A stretch of DNA of 64,000 bases from Trichaptum fuscoviolaceum (GCA_910574455.1 CAJSYZ010000002.1:2071671-2135670); one strand, 5' to 3'; positions 1 through 13,600 are shown, numbered from the stretch's first letter. Made by a program: numbers and translations. The notes: generated by a model from the sequence alone, not told the origin.

Positions 1-535
1 GTAAGCGTTATGAATCCACTATAATAATTGCTCTCTGATGAGTATCGCAGGTATGGATACAATTGTCGAACACAGGTTCACAGATGGGAACATGCGAGGA
101 AACTAAATGTGTGTCACACTTTATTCATTATCGTCGGAACTAATGCTAAGGTTACGTTCTCAGCATCTTTGTGAACCAACAACTAGAGATAACTCTAATG
201 GTCAGAATTAAGTCTCGCCAGTGATGATCTATGCAAAGGGAAGCCGGATCCGCAATCATTGAAGCCGGCCTCTTATTATCAAATGAATAACGGATAACTG
301 TTCGATTTGGACTACTGGATCTATCTACTCATTATAGGACTTGTAATATAGCGATATGTTGTTCTTCTTAGCTATATATGCACGTATACTTTCTTCTAAA
401 GTAAACCGATGTTACTTACGTAGATCTCAATTTGATTATGTAATATGTGTATACTGTTCCTACGTGCTATCATGTCCTCACCACTTGGTACTTAACCACT
501 ACTACGAGTATGCACGCTCCTCTTACTAGAATAAG
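1..535. other. Gene-free stretch upstream of APS3
   Basis: AT-rich sequence with stops in all frames and no recognisable coding segment. It presumably holds the 5' flank and promoter of the AP-3 sigma gene that starts at 536. I see no clear TATA box or repeat. Confidence 0.5.
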
Positions 536-1598
536 ATGATTCACGCCGTACTTATTTGTGAGCAAAGTACTCTTCTAGCTGCACTCTATCTAACTTCAAA
601 TGCAAGATAGTCAACACCTCTGGTGTGCCGCGACTGACAAAGTTCTACACTCCACTGCGTTCCGCCTCTCAACCGCTCATCCAGAAGATATTTTCTCTTA
701 TCTCATCTCGGCCTGCTACACTCTGTAACTTCCTCGATGCTCCAGAGCTCCAGAGCTTTCTAGGAGAACGAATAGGAGAGGAGGTTCGGGTTGTGTACAG
801 GAACTATGCTACCCTCTACTTCGTGTTCGTTGTCGACACGTCCGAAAGTGAGCTAGGGATCCTGGATCTTATCCAGGTATGTGCAACTTATTATCCTGAA
901 TATAAAGTATGAGTATTGTGAACTCATCACTTTGGTCAATGAAGGTCTTTGTAGAATCGCTAGACAGGGCATTTGAGAATGTTTGCGAGCTCGACCTCGT
1001 CTTCCACTTCGATGACGTATGTGCCAATCTACTCTATGCACCGCACTCTAATGAAAGACATGACTTACATGAACTACATGTTCATTCTCTAGGTGCATCA
1101 TATTCTGGCTGAAGTGATACAAGGGGGTTTAGTCCTGGAGACGAATGTCGATGAAATTGCTGCAGCCGGTACGTATATTCGTCTTATATTCGTCCACTGT
1201 CCGCTAGGGGCGACTATGATCATGATCTAAGAGTAGTCCAGTAATCCCGCAGTGAGAATAGTGTTGCCTTGACATCCAATGCTTGGGAAGGCATTGTTTC
1301 GCATTCCCCACGTACTCATTGGCCTGTTGAGACCCACATTACTTCCATTATTTCATTTATTCTTCATCAACTCTCACAGATCCCCCCTTATCTGACATCC
1401 GTGCCCCAGTAATATCTTGCAAACGCTGATATCCTCTCTTCTACCTTTACAGTTCAAACGGCGAGCCAGGCACGCAAACAGTCGTTCCTGTCCGCAAATC
1501 CACTCGCTCTGGGAACGGGTTCCGGGCCGCGTAGCTCATCACTACAAACACCTCTCGGATGGCTTGCGAACAAATTTACCGGTGTAGGTGCACGATGA
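536..1598 (+). CDS. APS3: AP-3 adaptor complex small (sigma) subunit
   Basis: This is the small subunit of the AP-3 adaptor, which sorts cargo from the Golgi or endosome to the vacuole. Five exons are read: 536-557, 611-876, 945-1016, 1093-1168 and 1453-1598. They join in phase to give 193 residues, the usual sigma length plus a short tail. The 22-nt first exon gives MIHAVLI, completed across the intron to the family start IFN-x-x-G-x-PRL. Downstream motifs are YRNYATLYFVF, SESELGILDLIQ, FENVCELDLVFHFD and GGLVLETN. The last two motif classes and the ILDLIQVFVE junction separate AP-3 sigma from AP-1 and AP-2 sigma. The C-terminal Ser/Gly-rich tail after LETN is variable in the family. The start is fixed by the conserved N-terminus. 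The gene converges on MED6. Confidence 0.93.
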
Positions 1599-2099
1599 AT
1601 GGGCTGTGACTTACATACCACGAGTTCAGTTGTATCAAATGTATATCCGCGACCGGTCAATAATCGCTAAAAGCACCTTCCACTGCATAAGTCGTTTACC
1701 GGAAGGGGAGCTGAATGACCCAAGGAAGCGGATATTTGAGCCACTACAACGGGAGACTTTTGGGCGGCGGTAACTTGCGGGAGCATTCACCGCCGATGAT
1801 ATTACCCCGGAGAGGGCTCGATCATGCGTGCGACTGGGCACAATCTCCGTGAGGATACAAAACCGTGTCGAGTAAAGCTGAAGTTTAGTCCGTATAACGC
1901 GTCGGATATAATTGGATGCTGGTGAGCTCATCGTATCTGTTGGTGTTCATAGACATAAAGTTGGTGTGTGAGATGAAGACCGGACTAGTGTTCGTCAGTT
2001 AAACTAGAAGTCGTCGATCATGTGGAACTATGAAATAGTGAGACGGTGTTGAACGAGTAGTCGCATAGTGTCCAACTTCGAAAAGACGTTAGAGCATGA
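1599..2099. other. Convergent intergenic region APS3/MED6
   Basis: About 500 bases between two gene ends. Short open frames exist on both strands, but none shows family motifs or plausible splicing. Probably 3' UTRs. Confidence 0.5.
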
Positions 2100-3294
2100 T
2101 CAAGTTGTGCCGCCAGCAGCGTTCGATGTTCCTAAATTCCAGATTATATTTCCACTGTCAGTGAAACAGAAATAACTGAGGCACGAACGTTTTCTCTTCT
2201 TTCTGCCACCAGCTATAGATGGTCTAGAAGAAGTTGCCGAACTATCTTGAGGAACGGAAGGCTTATGGACGACAGGCGTCTCTTCCCGCGGGACAGAAGT
2301 CCCTGAAGACTGTGACAACTCCTGTGATGCCTCAAGAGGCATGTCCTCAGAAGTATGGGAAATAAAAGAGGCAGCAGAATGAGCATTAGTTACTCGCATT
2401 GCGTTGAGAAGCGGGATGATGTTCTGCTGTTTTCGAGAGCTCGCGGGAGTATCTGATTTCTTCGTCGTCGTGGTACTAGTAGCCTGGCCGCTTAATTCAC
2501 CAAGGGTAGCATCATGGCTCGCAATGTCTTCCATTGATTTCTTCTTCGTGAGAGCGCCGTTTGAAGGTGCCACAATGGGCCACACAAAGCCCGTGCGTGG
2601 GGTGAAATCGGGACGGTTCTCTCGCAGAATATCAAGTGAAGTTTGGAGGGAATGTAATGTCGTCAGCTGTCACGATGTGAGATAGACTATCAGGAGTGGT
2701 AATCGCGTACGAACTAACCATACGATTTGAAAGTACCGTATATAAATCAGGCGATTGGTAGATACGGTTATTCATGATGAAATAAGCTGCCAACGGTCGT
2801 ACTGTGAGAGTGGTTTGCGGTTGGCACTCTTGGCATCAAGGAATAAGGCAGCTCATTCGGTAAGGACGAACCTTCCTCAGGCGAAAGACGTTCTCTCTTG
2901 TGTATAATGAAGAGAGAGGGAGGCTGGGCATGAACGACGGCGAATTCGACACCTGTGAAGCGCCTAACATGCCGACTGTGAGCTCAACCCAGAGGAAAGG
3001 TGCGAGCGCTCACTTGAGTTCTTCGGCTTCATTTGCGATCGGCTGGCCAGTGTGCATCGTCTGCATGCGCAGCACCTGGTTGTTGCTCTGTTTGTCATAG
3101 AACATGGACGTCGCAAAATAGTCGAAGACATTCTCGGAAGTCAGAGGACCGTTTGCCTGCAGCCATAATTAATTTGGTTCCGTCAATGCTTGCAGATGTA
3201 TGAGTAGAATGATCGGAATGACCTGTATCCATTCGTGCCAGATGAAGAAGCGGTGGCTGTAGTCGTCGAGGGGGTGGAGGTCGTCGGCGTCCAT
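2100..3294 (-). CDS. MED6: Mediator complex subunit 6
   Basis: MED6 is a head-module subunit of Mediator, which links activators to RNA polymerase II in the nucleus. Five exons on the minus strand (3294-3223, 3156-3014, 2963-2872, 2801-2719, 2666-2100) keep phase and give 318 residues. Family motifs in order are FFIWHEWIQ, SENVFDYFATSMFYDKQSNN, LRMQ, the block RFTGVEFAVVHAQPPSLFII-HKRER, then LAAYFIMNNRIYQSPDLYTVL. The C-terminal 190 residues include a Ser/Thr-rich region and a basic GGRKKRKR cluster that could act as a nuclear signal. The 189-codon last exon is long for the family tail. A very short intron near the end (about 2140-2170) cannot be excluded. The first intron uses an unusual GTCATT donor. 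The start at 3294 matches the family N-terminus. The gene shares a 240-bp divergent promoter with the NRAMP gene. Confidence 0.93.
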
Positions 3295-3534
3295 GAGCTC
3301 TGGCTGAGCTGGGCGTTGTCCGAGGGTGGTGAGCGGGAGGATGTTGCCACGGCGAGCCAGAAGTGAGGAATCGGGCAAGGGATTGGTTCCCACGGGCCGA
3401 TTTGGTCGAAGCGCTTTGGAGCGCGATGTCCCAATTGCCGGGCTCGAATACCAGAGCTCTGGTAAACACCCTCGTAAACCAGCCAAAATGCTCGCAGGCA
3501 CTCATGCATCCTCCTCCACGTCCCCCTCTCAACA
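3295..3534. promoter_or_regulatory. Divergent promoter MED6 / NRAMP transporter
   Basis: A 240-base interval separates the start codons of MED6 (-) and the NRAMP gene (+), so both promoters must lie here or overlap the 5' UTRs. The interval is GC-rich with no clear TATA box. Confidence 0.5.
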
Positions 3535-5973
3535 ATGCATTTCCCCCTCCCGCCAGCCCTACGGCGGTCGCAGCGTCCGCGCCAGGAGCTGCCCCGGAAC
3601 GCGCCCGACAGCTCTCGCGACGGACTCGGGTTCATGAAGCCCTTCGTGAACACCTGGCGTGTTGTCGTACACCATGCAACTCGACACTTGGGGGTTGGAA
3701 TCATCTGTGCTGTAGCATACTTCGATCCGTGAGTGACCGCGAAATCAGAGCTCCTGCGTGTCGAATGCAGTGAGCTAACGGACGCGCTCTTCCCGTAGAG
3801 GCAACTGGTCTGTAGATCTGCAGGCCGGATCGCAGTTTGGATATAAGTTATTATTTGCTGTACTTCTGTCTGGCATTGGGGCTGTTATCTTACAGGTACG
3901 CTCTATCGTTTACTGCCTAGCTACGTTGAGACTAATTGTTGCTATATGAAGGCCCTCGCATGCAAGCTGGGTTGTGTTACCGGCCTAGGTACATCTATTG
4001 CTATACGCAAGTTGCTCGGTCCTTATGTCCTCTCTCTATTCCCCAGATCTGGCGCAACACTGCCGATTGCTCTTGAACAACCATCCGAGATTTCCGAGGC
4101 TCGTTCGGATAGTATTTCTCTACCCGCTCTACGTGCTATCAGAGCTTGCTATCATTAGCACAGACCTCGCTGAGCTTCTAGGGTCCGCAATCGGTTTAGT
4201 GTTGCTATTCCCGAGTCTTCCTCTGCCCGTTGCAGTCCTCCTAACAGCGACAGATGTTGTCTTCATCCTCGCTCTAGGCGACTCGTCTAAAAACAAAGGC
4301 CGGCCGGTCCGAATCCTTGAATTTATTATTATCGTACTCGTAAGTCTAGCTCGGGACCTTTTAAATCCTCTTGACACTTCGACATCCTACATCTTTCCCT
4401 CCCTGATCCAACTCCAGCAACCGTTCATTTAATTCATTGAAGAAAGCTTTTAAACTGCCGTACTGAATTATCGTTTCTCAAGGTTCTTGTCGTGTTCGTT
4501 TCTTTCATTATCCTTATAGTGAAAGTCAAACCCCATTGGCCTGAGGTTTTCAATGGATATCTTCCTTCGCGTACACTCGTGGAACCCTCAGGGCTGTACT
4601 CAGGTAAATTGCTTTCTCGCTGCCTAATCTCCTCCCTCACGCATACTGATATCTAACTCTAAAACCAAGCGATCGGTATCCTCGGTGCAACGGTCATGCC
4701 TCATGCTCTCTATCTCGGATCGTACTTGGCGACACACGATCGTGTCTCGACCCACTCCCTTTCCGAACCAATGTCACTCCCAGTCCCTGCAGCGGCGCCG
4801 CAATCGAGGATTGCGATGTTTCGGAAAGCAATTCGCAAGCTTTTCTCGGTCTCTCATCGGAGAGAAGTAGACGGTGTCGACGTTACAACACCACACGGCG
4901 AAAGAGACAACAATGCAATAGCTTTCATCAGAGCCCATCTGAAGCATGGCATATGGGATATCGTAATGAGTCTTCTAGGATTCGCAGTTGTTATCAATTC
5001 TGCGTAAGTAACTTGGGCATCCTCAACGGTAGACTTCATAGGTGACTGAGTGATTACTTCTTTAGAATTTTGGTTCTTGCAGGAGCGGTATTTTTCTTCG
5101 GTCCTGGGAGAACGGACAATATGCAAGCAGCTGGGTTGTTTGATGCCTTTGACCTTATCAAAAAATATGTTGGGAAAGGTAAGCAAATGCTCCGTAAGAA
5201 ATAAGCTCTACTTACCTGCTGTGCATCAGCTGCCGCAATCATGTTCGCACTGGCTCTCATCTGCTCCGGTCAAAGTGCTAGTATTACAGCAACGCTCGCC
5301 GGACAGATCGTCTCAGAAGGATTCATCCAATGGAGTATTTCTGTTAGTCGTTTATGAGTCTGGCCCATCTCATATTCGATATTTATAATCACGATTTTAG
5401 CCATTCCTGCGACGTCTGCTTACTCGTCTGTTCGGCCTTATTCCCTCGATGACCGTCGCCATTGCAGTGGGCCGGCCTGGGATTGACACTTTGCTCGTCA
5501 TCTCCCAGGTGATTCTGAGCATCGTACTCCCCTTCGTCATGTTTCCCCTCATCTGGCTAACGTCCTCTTCGATGGTCATGCGCGTCCGTAAACCGCAGAC
5601 CATCGTGAATACCGAGGATACTGCCACATCCAAGCTCACGATTGAGATGGCTGACGAGAAGCTTGAAGGCTCGAGCAGCAGCGACGATATCAAGGTAGCC
5701 GCGGTCCTCTCAGACTTTGAAGTAAACGCGGACGCGCGAAATTTTCCCGAAGAACAAACGACCACAGAAAAACCAAACGAGGATGAACAAGATAGAAAGG
5801 GCAAGGGCAAGGAGCAGGCAGAAGTCGCGCAAACTTTCCCATCTGTCATCGAAGATGAGGTCGACTATGTCGACTACAGCAACGGGTGGGTCTTGTCCAC
5901 AATATGCTATGCCGTATGGGTCGTAGTTGTCGTTGCAAATGGATATCTTATCGTAACTCTCGCTATTGGGTGA
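3535..5973 (+). CDS. NRAMP-family divalent metal transporter (SMF type)
   Basis: A proton-coupled Mn2+/Fe2+ transporter of the NRAMP/SMF family, a multi-pass membrane protein. Nine exons (3535-3728, 3799-3895, 3952-3988, 4047-4339, 4483-4603, 4670-5003, 5066-5178, 5230-5342, 5401-5973) stay in phase and give 624 residues. The metal-site signatures are visible: DPGN in TM1 (AYFDPGNWSVDLQAG, with the Pro codon split by intron 1) and MPH in TM6 (GATVMPHALYLGS). The Asp, Asn and Met ligands are therefore present. The block GQSASITATLAGQIVSEGF is typical of TM8 and the loop before it. A hydrophilic Glu/Lys-rich stretch (about 5640-5860) precedes a final membrane segment ending at the stop. The start at 3535 is the first in-frame ATG before MKPFVNTWRVVV; Met 34 at the start of that block is an alternative. 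Which of SMF1, SMF2 or SMF3 it corresponds to cannot be told. Confidence 0.93.
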
Positions 5974-6187
5974 CGTTTTTCCCTTACTTTTATTGTTTTG
6001 AGCTTTATCAGTTTGTTCTCTATTTGTTGTGTTTTCTTTCATTCCAGCAGTGACATATTTAGTGTTTCATGTCGTATTGCAGTGATTGTTTTTTTCTGTT
6101 GGATCTGAGTGCTGACCTGCTGTATTCGATTAGTGCAAGTGTAAATTGTAGCATGTATCATCAATAGACCATTTTCGAGCCTTGAAA

Positions 6188-7303
6188 TTATTGGTTGATC
6201 GCATTTGGAGAAGATTGCAGGTAGTCAATCACAGACTTTTTCATCTAATATAATATAAGCTGTCGACTAGTGGATAATGGAGTGTATCGAGACTTACTGG
6301 TGGGCTGAGACCTTCACCCTCGAAGTACGCCATCACAAATTCCCTAAGACATATTATGAACAATTCGCCTTTTGTTTTGAATAAATACTTACTTCGCAAC
6401 CCAGTCACTCTCGACCGCGCCCAAGTCTCTAATAATTAGGGTTCGCTTCTCATCTGGTTTCTTCGGAGGCGCGGATAGCAAGATATCCAGCGGCGCACCC
6501 TTCGCCAAAGGCGAATTGGGGAAAACAGACTTCAGCTTTCGGAGGGGGGATTGCACCTCCTCTGCTTCTTGAGGCGAGAGCTTCCCACTCTTCAGTTGCG
6601 CTACCATCCGGGCTTGAAGAGCACGAAGGAATCCATCCCGGAGATGCGTGTATGAAGTTGAGCGTGTTGGGACTTGAAGGTAAAGAGACTTAGAAGGCTG
6701 TGATTGGTGTTCAAGACGTTTAGCTCACTTATACGGAGGACACATGCGCTATTAGAGACAAGATAGTCTATCTTCTCCTCTGGAGTAGCATTTTCGGGAA
6801 TCTAGTGTGGTATTGAGCGACCAGTGAGAAAAAAATCGATTGGCCAACACACCTTCAAGTCAGGATTCGACAAATCAGCGTAAAAACCGACCGAGTACAC
6901 CTTTATTCCTATGAAAGACACTTTTCGGACACCCAGTCCCACAAGCGTGAATGGCGGTAGACGAATTCTTGACGGAATGACCAACGTTTGCGGAAATTCA
7001 AGCTTCGTGTCGGGATCAACTAGTTGCGAAGAAAGCCTTTCAGCAATGTTGCATAACAAAATAGAACACTTACGAACTGCGAACTTCCTCGAGTTCTTGC
7101 GGAGGTACGTCGAGAAGAACTGAGCTACGAGTCTGTATAACCAGAGCGGCAGAGACAATGGTAAATGCAGCAAACACCGTTGTGCGTCTCAAGACGGTCG
7201 GTTTGAATGCACGCTGGGTTGCAGATGAGAATATGTTTCGCGAAATAGGAGCGGATCTTGCTGTGAGTGCGCGTCGCGTCGACAACGCCAGTCTTGACAA
7301 CAT
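6188..7303 (-). CDS. Mitochondrial chalcone-isomerase-domain protein (AIM18/AIM46-like)
   Basis: A member of the fungal mitochondrial chalcone-isomerase-fold family (AIM18/AIM46 in yeast), whose biochemical role is unclear. Six exons (7303-7074, 7036-6853, 6801-6729, 6672-6393, 6343-6298, 6244-6188) give 289 residues. The N-terminus MLSRLALSTRRALTARSAP is Arg/Ser/Ala-rich like a presequence, followed by one hydrophobic segment (VFAAFTIVSAALVI). Family blocks are LVGLGVRKVSFIGIKVYSVG, PTRSTSYTHLRDGF and the C-terminal YFEGEGLSPP. An in-frame upstream ATG at 7411 exists, but 7303 gives the better targeting peptide. The first intron as read is only 37 nt, so its acceptor is the least certain boundary. 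The gene is divergent from BLM10 across 314 bases. Confidence 0.87.
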
Positions 7304-7617
7304 TCTGGTCGCTGTGCGCGTTGACGATGAAAGACAGGCAAAGAGCTCAACAAACGGCTCGCCCCAGTTTGAAATACGCCGATCGTTAGACGGCCACGTG
7401 CGGTGCACCATTACGCGTCGTACTTTAGAGCGTACATCTCTTGCTGACTCTCTTCATCAAGTAGACTTACATTTCTCCCGCCATAAGCTTGCGCGTCCCC
7501 TCAACGACACGCAAGCCTCAGCTGTCCGCAGCACATGTTTTGGTGTAGAATATAAACTACAGCCATTGTTGTGAGTGCCCTCGCCCCCGTCATCTCTTTC
7601 ACGCTTAACCCATCGCA
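7304..7617. promoter_or_regulatory. Divergent promoter AIM18-like / BLM10
   Basis: A 314-base interval between two start codons on opposite strands. I see no TATA box or sequence close to the yeast proteasome control element. A pyrimidine-rich stretch precedes the BLM10 ATG. Confidence 0.45.
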
Positions 7618-10600
7618 ATGGACACTACAGACCTCGTTCCTCGCTTTGCTAATTACTTAGACTCTGGAAATATCTCAGCTCTTGGTATCGGAGAAGACAT
7701 GGATGATGAGGATATCTCTATGGCGGAGACGCCAGTTGACGCGTCTAGCGTTAGTCCGGACTCCGAGCAGCAGTCTGCTCTCGAGAAACAGCACGCGACA
7801 CTCAAGACATACCTGGATTCTGTCCCATACAAGTGCGAGACGCCCGAAGAAATGGATGTAAAGCTAGCGGAAATAGTCGACAAGATATTTCTTTGTGCCA
7901 CGTCCGGTTACTGGCATTTACTTCCGGGATGGAACGAAGTCTTCAATTAGTATGCATTACTCTCTCTCACTTACTATACCATAGGACGAAGTGAATGAAT
8001 ATCATTGCTCTTTAGTTGGCTACAGATGCGATACCCGATCAACAAGCCGGTGCGAGTGAGGCTGCTCCAATATTACTACGAATTTGCCCTTGTACCGGGT
8101 ATAGACCCCAATCTCATCCGAGTTCATGTAAATATGTTCGCAAATCTACTCCCCCGCAAGCACAACGCATCTCGTATACTTGATACTGGCGACCTTGAGC
8201 TTGACTGGAAGCCTTTATGGCGTGCTCTCAAGAAAGAATTGTCGCCGAAGAAGAGGCTCTATGATCCAACGTGAGCCGTTTTGAAGAATAGTATAAGGAC
8301 CTTAAATTCACCAACCTCATTCTTCAGCCGAAATGTGGCTAATATTCTGCTTTACCTTGCGGAGCGAAGCAGGCGCTATTTTCCTGCCAAGGAAATCCCG
8401 AACATGCTGGAGACGTTCCTTCCCCTACTCACTAAAGAGGTGTGTATATGCATTACATCTATTTGAAAGTTACTTGGTTAACAACAATTCGTAGACCGTA
8501 CTAATAATGGTTCCTGTCTTGACATCCTTCCTTCCCCCTACCAATGCCCATCACTACATGCCTATGTTGTTCACTATTTGGGAGGCCTTTAATTCGGGCG
8601 TTATTGATGACAGATTCATTGATTTTATGGGCGAGCTTGCGGAAGATCACGTATCAGGAACTGCTGGGAGTTTTGGAGACCAAGGCGTTCCATGGAAGGA
8701 CGTCGGAATATGGACTGTCAATCAGTGGACGCTCTTGATGAGCAAATGTCTGGGTTCGATGAGTAAGTATTTCGTTCATTCCTAATATATTTGTGTGAAT
8801 GATAATGTAGCTTCCTTCCCTCCTAGATGTGCCCGTCGGAGCGACAAAGGTGAACTTCCATTTTATAGTGGTATTGTGCTCATTAACGTATGAACTTATT
8901 CTAGGGTGCAAGTTCTACTGCTGGCCACGCAGATGCACTTAGCGGCAAGCAGTCCGTCAAGCTCAAGAAAAATATAAACAGATACAGTGCGGCTTGCACC
9001 ATCTTCAGAGTCTCATGTATATTCAATCTACTTCTCACACAGGTTCATTAGCCAAGCTCATGGTCTACTCGATCTCTGTCGACGGACCCATAAAGAGCGA
9101 ATCTACAGGAGCAAACACGCCCGCGAGCGAGAATGCACCACTTCAGGGTGGCTACCTAGCGGGAAGCAAGGCATTAGATTCTCTGGAGAAATTTATCACG
9201 AGCACCGAGTCATTCTTCCACCCGTCCAACACTGGATTATGGACACTGACAGTGAGTACCAATCATGACTATAAGCTAGTTTAGTTCTGACCCTTTGCAG
9301 TTATCGAGCTTTCTTCAACGCTTGGCCGCTGAGTTTACTAAACGATGGAAGGAGGAGGAAGACCCTCATTGCAAAACGCCAGAGGTGAGAGGCAAATGAT
9401 TTTTTCTTGCGTGTGTCTTACGGTTATGCCATTTCAAGGCCCAACGCCTCACCCCAGCCATTCGTCGTGCTTTTGTTCTTACGTTACGGACGCCGATGCT
9501 CTTGGCGCTCTTCGCAAAGGACCTGGCTTCCATGGGGCTCGCGCAAGGCGCTCTGCGGAGTATGTCGCTTCTGGAGCCCGCACTCGTTATGCCACAGCTC
9601 CTAGAACGAGCCTATAGTGGTCTGGAGGTCGTGAATGAAACCCATCGTACAACTGCAGTGCTTAGTATGCTTTCTGGCGTAGCGTTGCCGTTGGTATCAG
9701 AGCAGATTTGGCGAGGAGGACAGAGACACCTCGTTCCTCTGCTTGAATTGTGCATTCCTGGAATCGACCTTGTGAGTTTTTAGTTGATAAAGACTCTCGT
9801 GAAGGTTCTAATAATTGGGTCAGAACGATCCAGCGAAAACAATATGTGCATCAATGTTCATATGCTCGGCAATCCAGCACATTCGGGTCGGGGATCTTTC
9901 TATACACGCCCAATCAATTGGAGCTTTGACCGCAGACGACGGTCCTTCAGAGGGTGCGTTGACGGATGTGGTGACGGAGGAGGAGCGTCTCCCGGAAGGA
10001 ATACCAGATGCTTTCAACATCCTTAGCAAGACTGAAGAGCGTGCATTAGTGAGAGATAGTACAGCGGCTTTTTCAGGTGTGTAACAGAACCTTCCAAATT
10101 GCCGTGGATAACTGACCGTTTGCATCAGATTGGGTGGCCTTGCTTTTCCGTCGTGTCTTTGCACTATACGAGAACCTACCCGAGGAAGGAGGAAAGAAGA
10201 ACACGACAGGTGGAAAACAAGAAGAATCCGTTCTGAAGACGATTAAGAACACTCTTGACGTCGTTTGCTTGCATCTGTCAGACCAACACTTCGACCTCGT
10301 GCTGAAGTTGGTCCACGACTATGTCACAACCAATGCGAAATCGAATGCAGTGCGCGCTATCGGACAGTTGATTGCATGCTTAGCTCGTGCAAAGCCTCAG
10401 AAGACCCTGGACAAGTTTCTCCCATTCTGCGTTGACCAGATCAAAGACGAATTGAGGCACGGTGCGTCGAGTGTCAGGACGACTTCTTCGCATGCTGCTA
10501 TACCGTCCGACACGACGTTGCATTGGAGTAAGACATTTTTCTTCTTCTCACTTACGCTTTTTAATATAGCTGAGTTTAGATATGTCCATATTACGAGGTT

Positions 10601-13600
10601 GTCTAGGCTATGGAGGTCCTGCGGTATGCATTGCATCTATCTTCAGAAGTATAATCTGAAGTTGAAATTGTTATGTTTAGGTGTTGAAACACAAAGCCAT
10701 AGTGCTTGAGCTCGTAAACCTTCTCATTGACAAGACGAAGAGCGAACGTGGATACAGCAGTGCAGGAAGACTTCTTACCCGGTTATTACACACACTCTCT
10801 GGAGTCTATCCTCTAAACAGCAGGTTCGTAAACACCAGCGAATGGGAATCGGAAGGTAAGTTTGTCTATGGTGAATCTTATGATTATTTTGCCTAACTTT
10901 ATTTGCGAATAAGAATTCGAGAAAAGCCATAATCTTCACTGGGGACGGATGTACGAAGCCAAGGATGTCGTTATCGAATGGCACGGTAAGCTATTACATA
11001 TCTAAAGACTAGCTGAGATTGTCTGAATTGCTTTGGTAGTCCCGTCGAATGAAGAAATATCATTTATCATTGAGATCATCGAGCACATTGCTTCACCGCT
11101 CATCACCCGACTTGAGCAGCTGCTTAATGTTACATTGTCCTGGGATAATTCCGCTCGGAATGACTTCTGCCGGTGAGTGATCAGCACCTTTGCCTCATTC
11201 AAACCACTTACATTAGTCTGATTTTTCGTCGTAGATACCTTTACGCGGTACGATCTGTCTGGGCGGGTCTTCCAACTATCATCAAGGAGCAAGCGAATCC
11301 ACTATCGGACCCGTGCTTACAGGCAACTCGAGACGTCTTACCTGAGCTTCTCCCTATGGCATTTGACATCGAAGCCGGATTCGTATTGACAAATCCTGAT
11401 GACCCGCGTTATCAAGTCGTGGCGAATCACCGAGCTCATTTTGGTCGTGTCATTCACCAAGCAGCTCAGGCATTACAGGGTAATGTCGGAGGCGAGGATC
11501 ACATAGACGCTGTCCTAGGTGTGGCCAAGGCGATAGACATTTACTTACTGGAGTATGGGGTTACGAAATCGGTTTACATTGGCCTACAGAAGAACTACGC
11601 ACTTGCAAGAGAGTAAGCACTACACCTACATTGATTTTCCAAACCCACGCTCACTACGATCCAGCCTGAATCGTACCTGGCCTCGGCAAAAGGAGAATTC
11701 ACGACTTGTATTCTTAAAGCGTGCACAGGTTTATCACAATGCCCGTGTTTCCATTCAATCTTTACGCCGGCACCGATCACCGTTCGATCTCCAGGTCGTC
11801 GACGATTTAATAGAGCTTTGCCTTTCCCCCTATACCAGAGTGAGACGGTAAGTGTCGACGTCGTTATTCATCGAGTCACATATTTACAAATTCCATACGG
11901 AATACAGATACAGCCAGGGCGTGCTCTATTCTGTTTGCGATGTGAGTCGCCAAGAGTGACACCAATCAGTCAAGCTAAAGTCCCTTTCTTAGCACTATCC
12001 ACTGTCGAAGAGATATCTTCATCCGAAGATGATTGCTACTTTAACACGTGGAACAGATCCAGATAGGATGAAAGGGGCATTGTTTGTCCTTTCTAGCAAA
12101 ATGCTGAGTACGTCGCAGTTAATGGGAGCTGTTCAGTCTGCTGATTCCAACTTTGATATGATCAGCGGAGTTGCTTCGGACAGGTAAGTAAATAAAATCA
12201 AGTTATAGTTCTTCTTCTCATACAAAATTGCAGAGCGAGAGTGCCTTAGTACATATATGACATCCCTCCTGGATTGTCAACATCAAGAGAAGGTACTGGT
12301 GTTCCACTTTGTTATATTCTTTAGTACTGAAAGAAGGATAGCCGTCCATCCAGAAACTTGTTACTGCTGTGACTCATGATCTCTTGATGAGTGGCATTAA
12401 TGAAGAATCGCTGAGAAGGCTTCCGTCGCTCGAATCGTTTCCGCAGCTTCATCTCGCCGCAAAGCATTTGCGTGCTCAGTTTTCGGCCTTACAGGTTGAC
12501 TATGAGCTGCTTGAGAAGGCAACTCAATCTATGTCCAGCAGAACCGAGGAGGATGTGCGGATATACAATGGCATGGTTAGTACCAGCCTAGTTGTCCACA
12601 CTGATGCTACTTATTCTTAAACCATTTACTAGGTCGCGAGAGTCATCGAGATCGCAAGAAAAACCACGACACATGTACGTACGCTTAGTGTGACTCCACT
12701 AGTCGGTGCACTTATTGCCAAATACTCAGTGGAGATACCTGCAAATGGCTATGAGCTGTCTTTTGCTCCTTCTTAGAAGAGACATCCCGCAGGATCCTAT
12801 GCTGGCGAAACTCTTAGCAGAGATTACCACCAAGTCTCATCCAGCGACAAGGACTCTTGCACAAAGGTGTCGTAAATTTCTTGTACAATATTGTCTCCTC
12901 GTATTTACTCTTTACTCACAGGGGCCTTGTAAAGTTGCTTGCATTCGTAAAAATAAGGTCATATTCATCAAAGGACGCGGATCTATGGCAGATTGAATGG
13001 AGAAATCCTTTGCAGCGAGAACTGAAGTGCGAAAATGCTAATGAGCTTTTAACAACCCTTCAAGCTCCATTCATGAGTACTATTCTGACAGACAGGCAAG
13101 CAAACGATATAACTATGACCGTAACTGTATCTAATAATTGATTATGACCAGTGGTCTTTATGTAGACAAGGTCACATCAGGCTTCTTAGTCTCTGAGCCA
13201 GCTGTGAAGGCGTATACATCCCCGACCATGTCCTCACCTTTGTCTCTGGTCTGGAATGACGCGTCGCGCGACCCAGATGTATTGTCTGCTATCGAAACTG
13301 TCATTGGAACAGAATCTTACTTCTCAGATCTACTCGCTTTGTGGGCTCAAGAGTCAGATGCTCGAGGTGCTACGACCGTTGAGCTTGAGCTACGGAAGGA
13401 CCATGTCCAATATATCAAGACCCTAGGTAAGCGCTCATGTACTATTCTCACTCATGCCGTGCTAACAGCGAAATAGGGAAGATGTTTGAGGCTAATCACC
13501 TTGATAAACTTCTGGATGTTGTGGAACCTTTGATTAACGAGAATGATCGATTTAAGCAACGTGCAGGAGCCGAACTCATCGCTGGAATCCTTCGTGGTTC

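Noticed and set aside
3095..3704. Long minus-strand open frames covering the MED6 start
   Set aside because: Only the frame starting at 3294 joins in phase to the MED6 exons; the others are shadows of GC-rich sequence.
3363..3773. Plus-strand open frame of 136 codons overlapping the NRAMP first exon
   Set aside because: It is out of frame with the exon that carries KPFVNTWRVVV and AYFDP, which continues in phase to the rest of the transporter.
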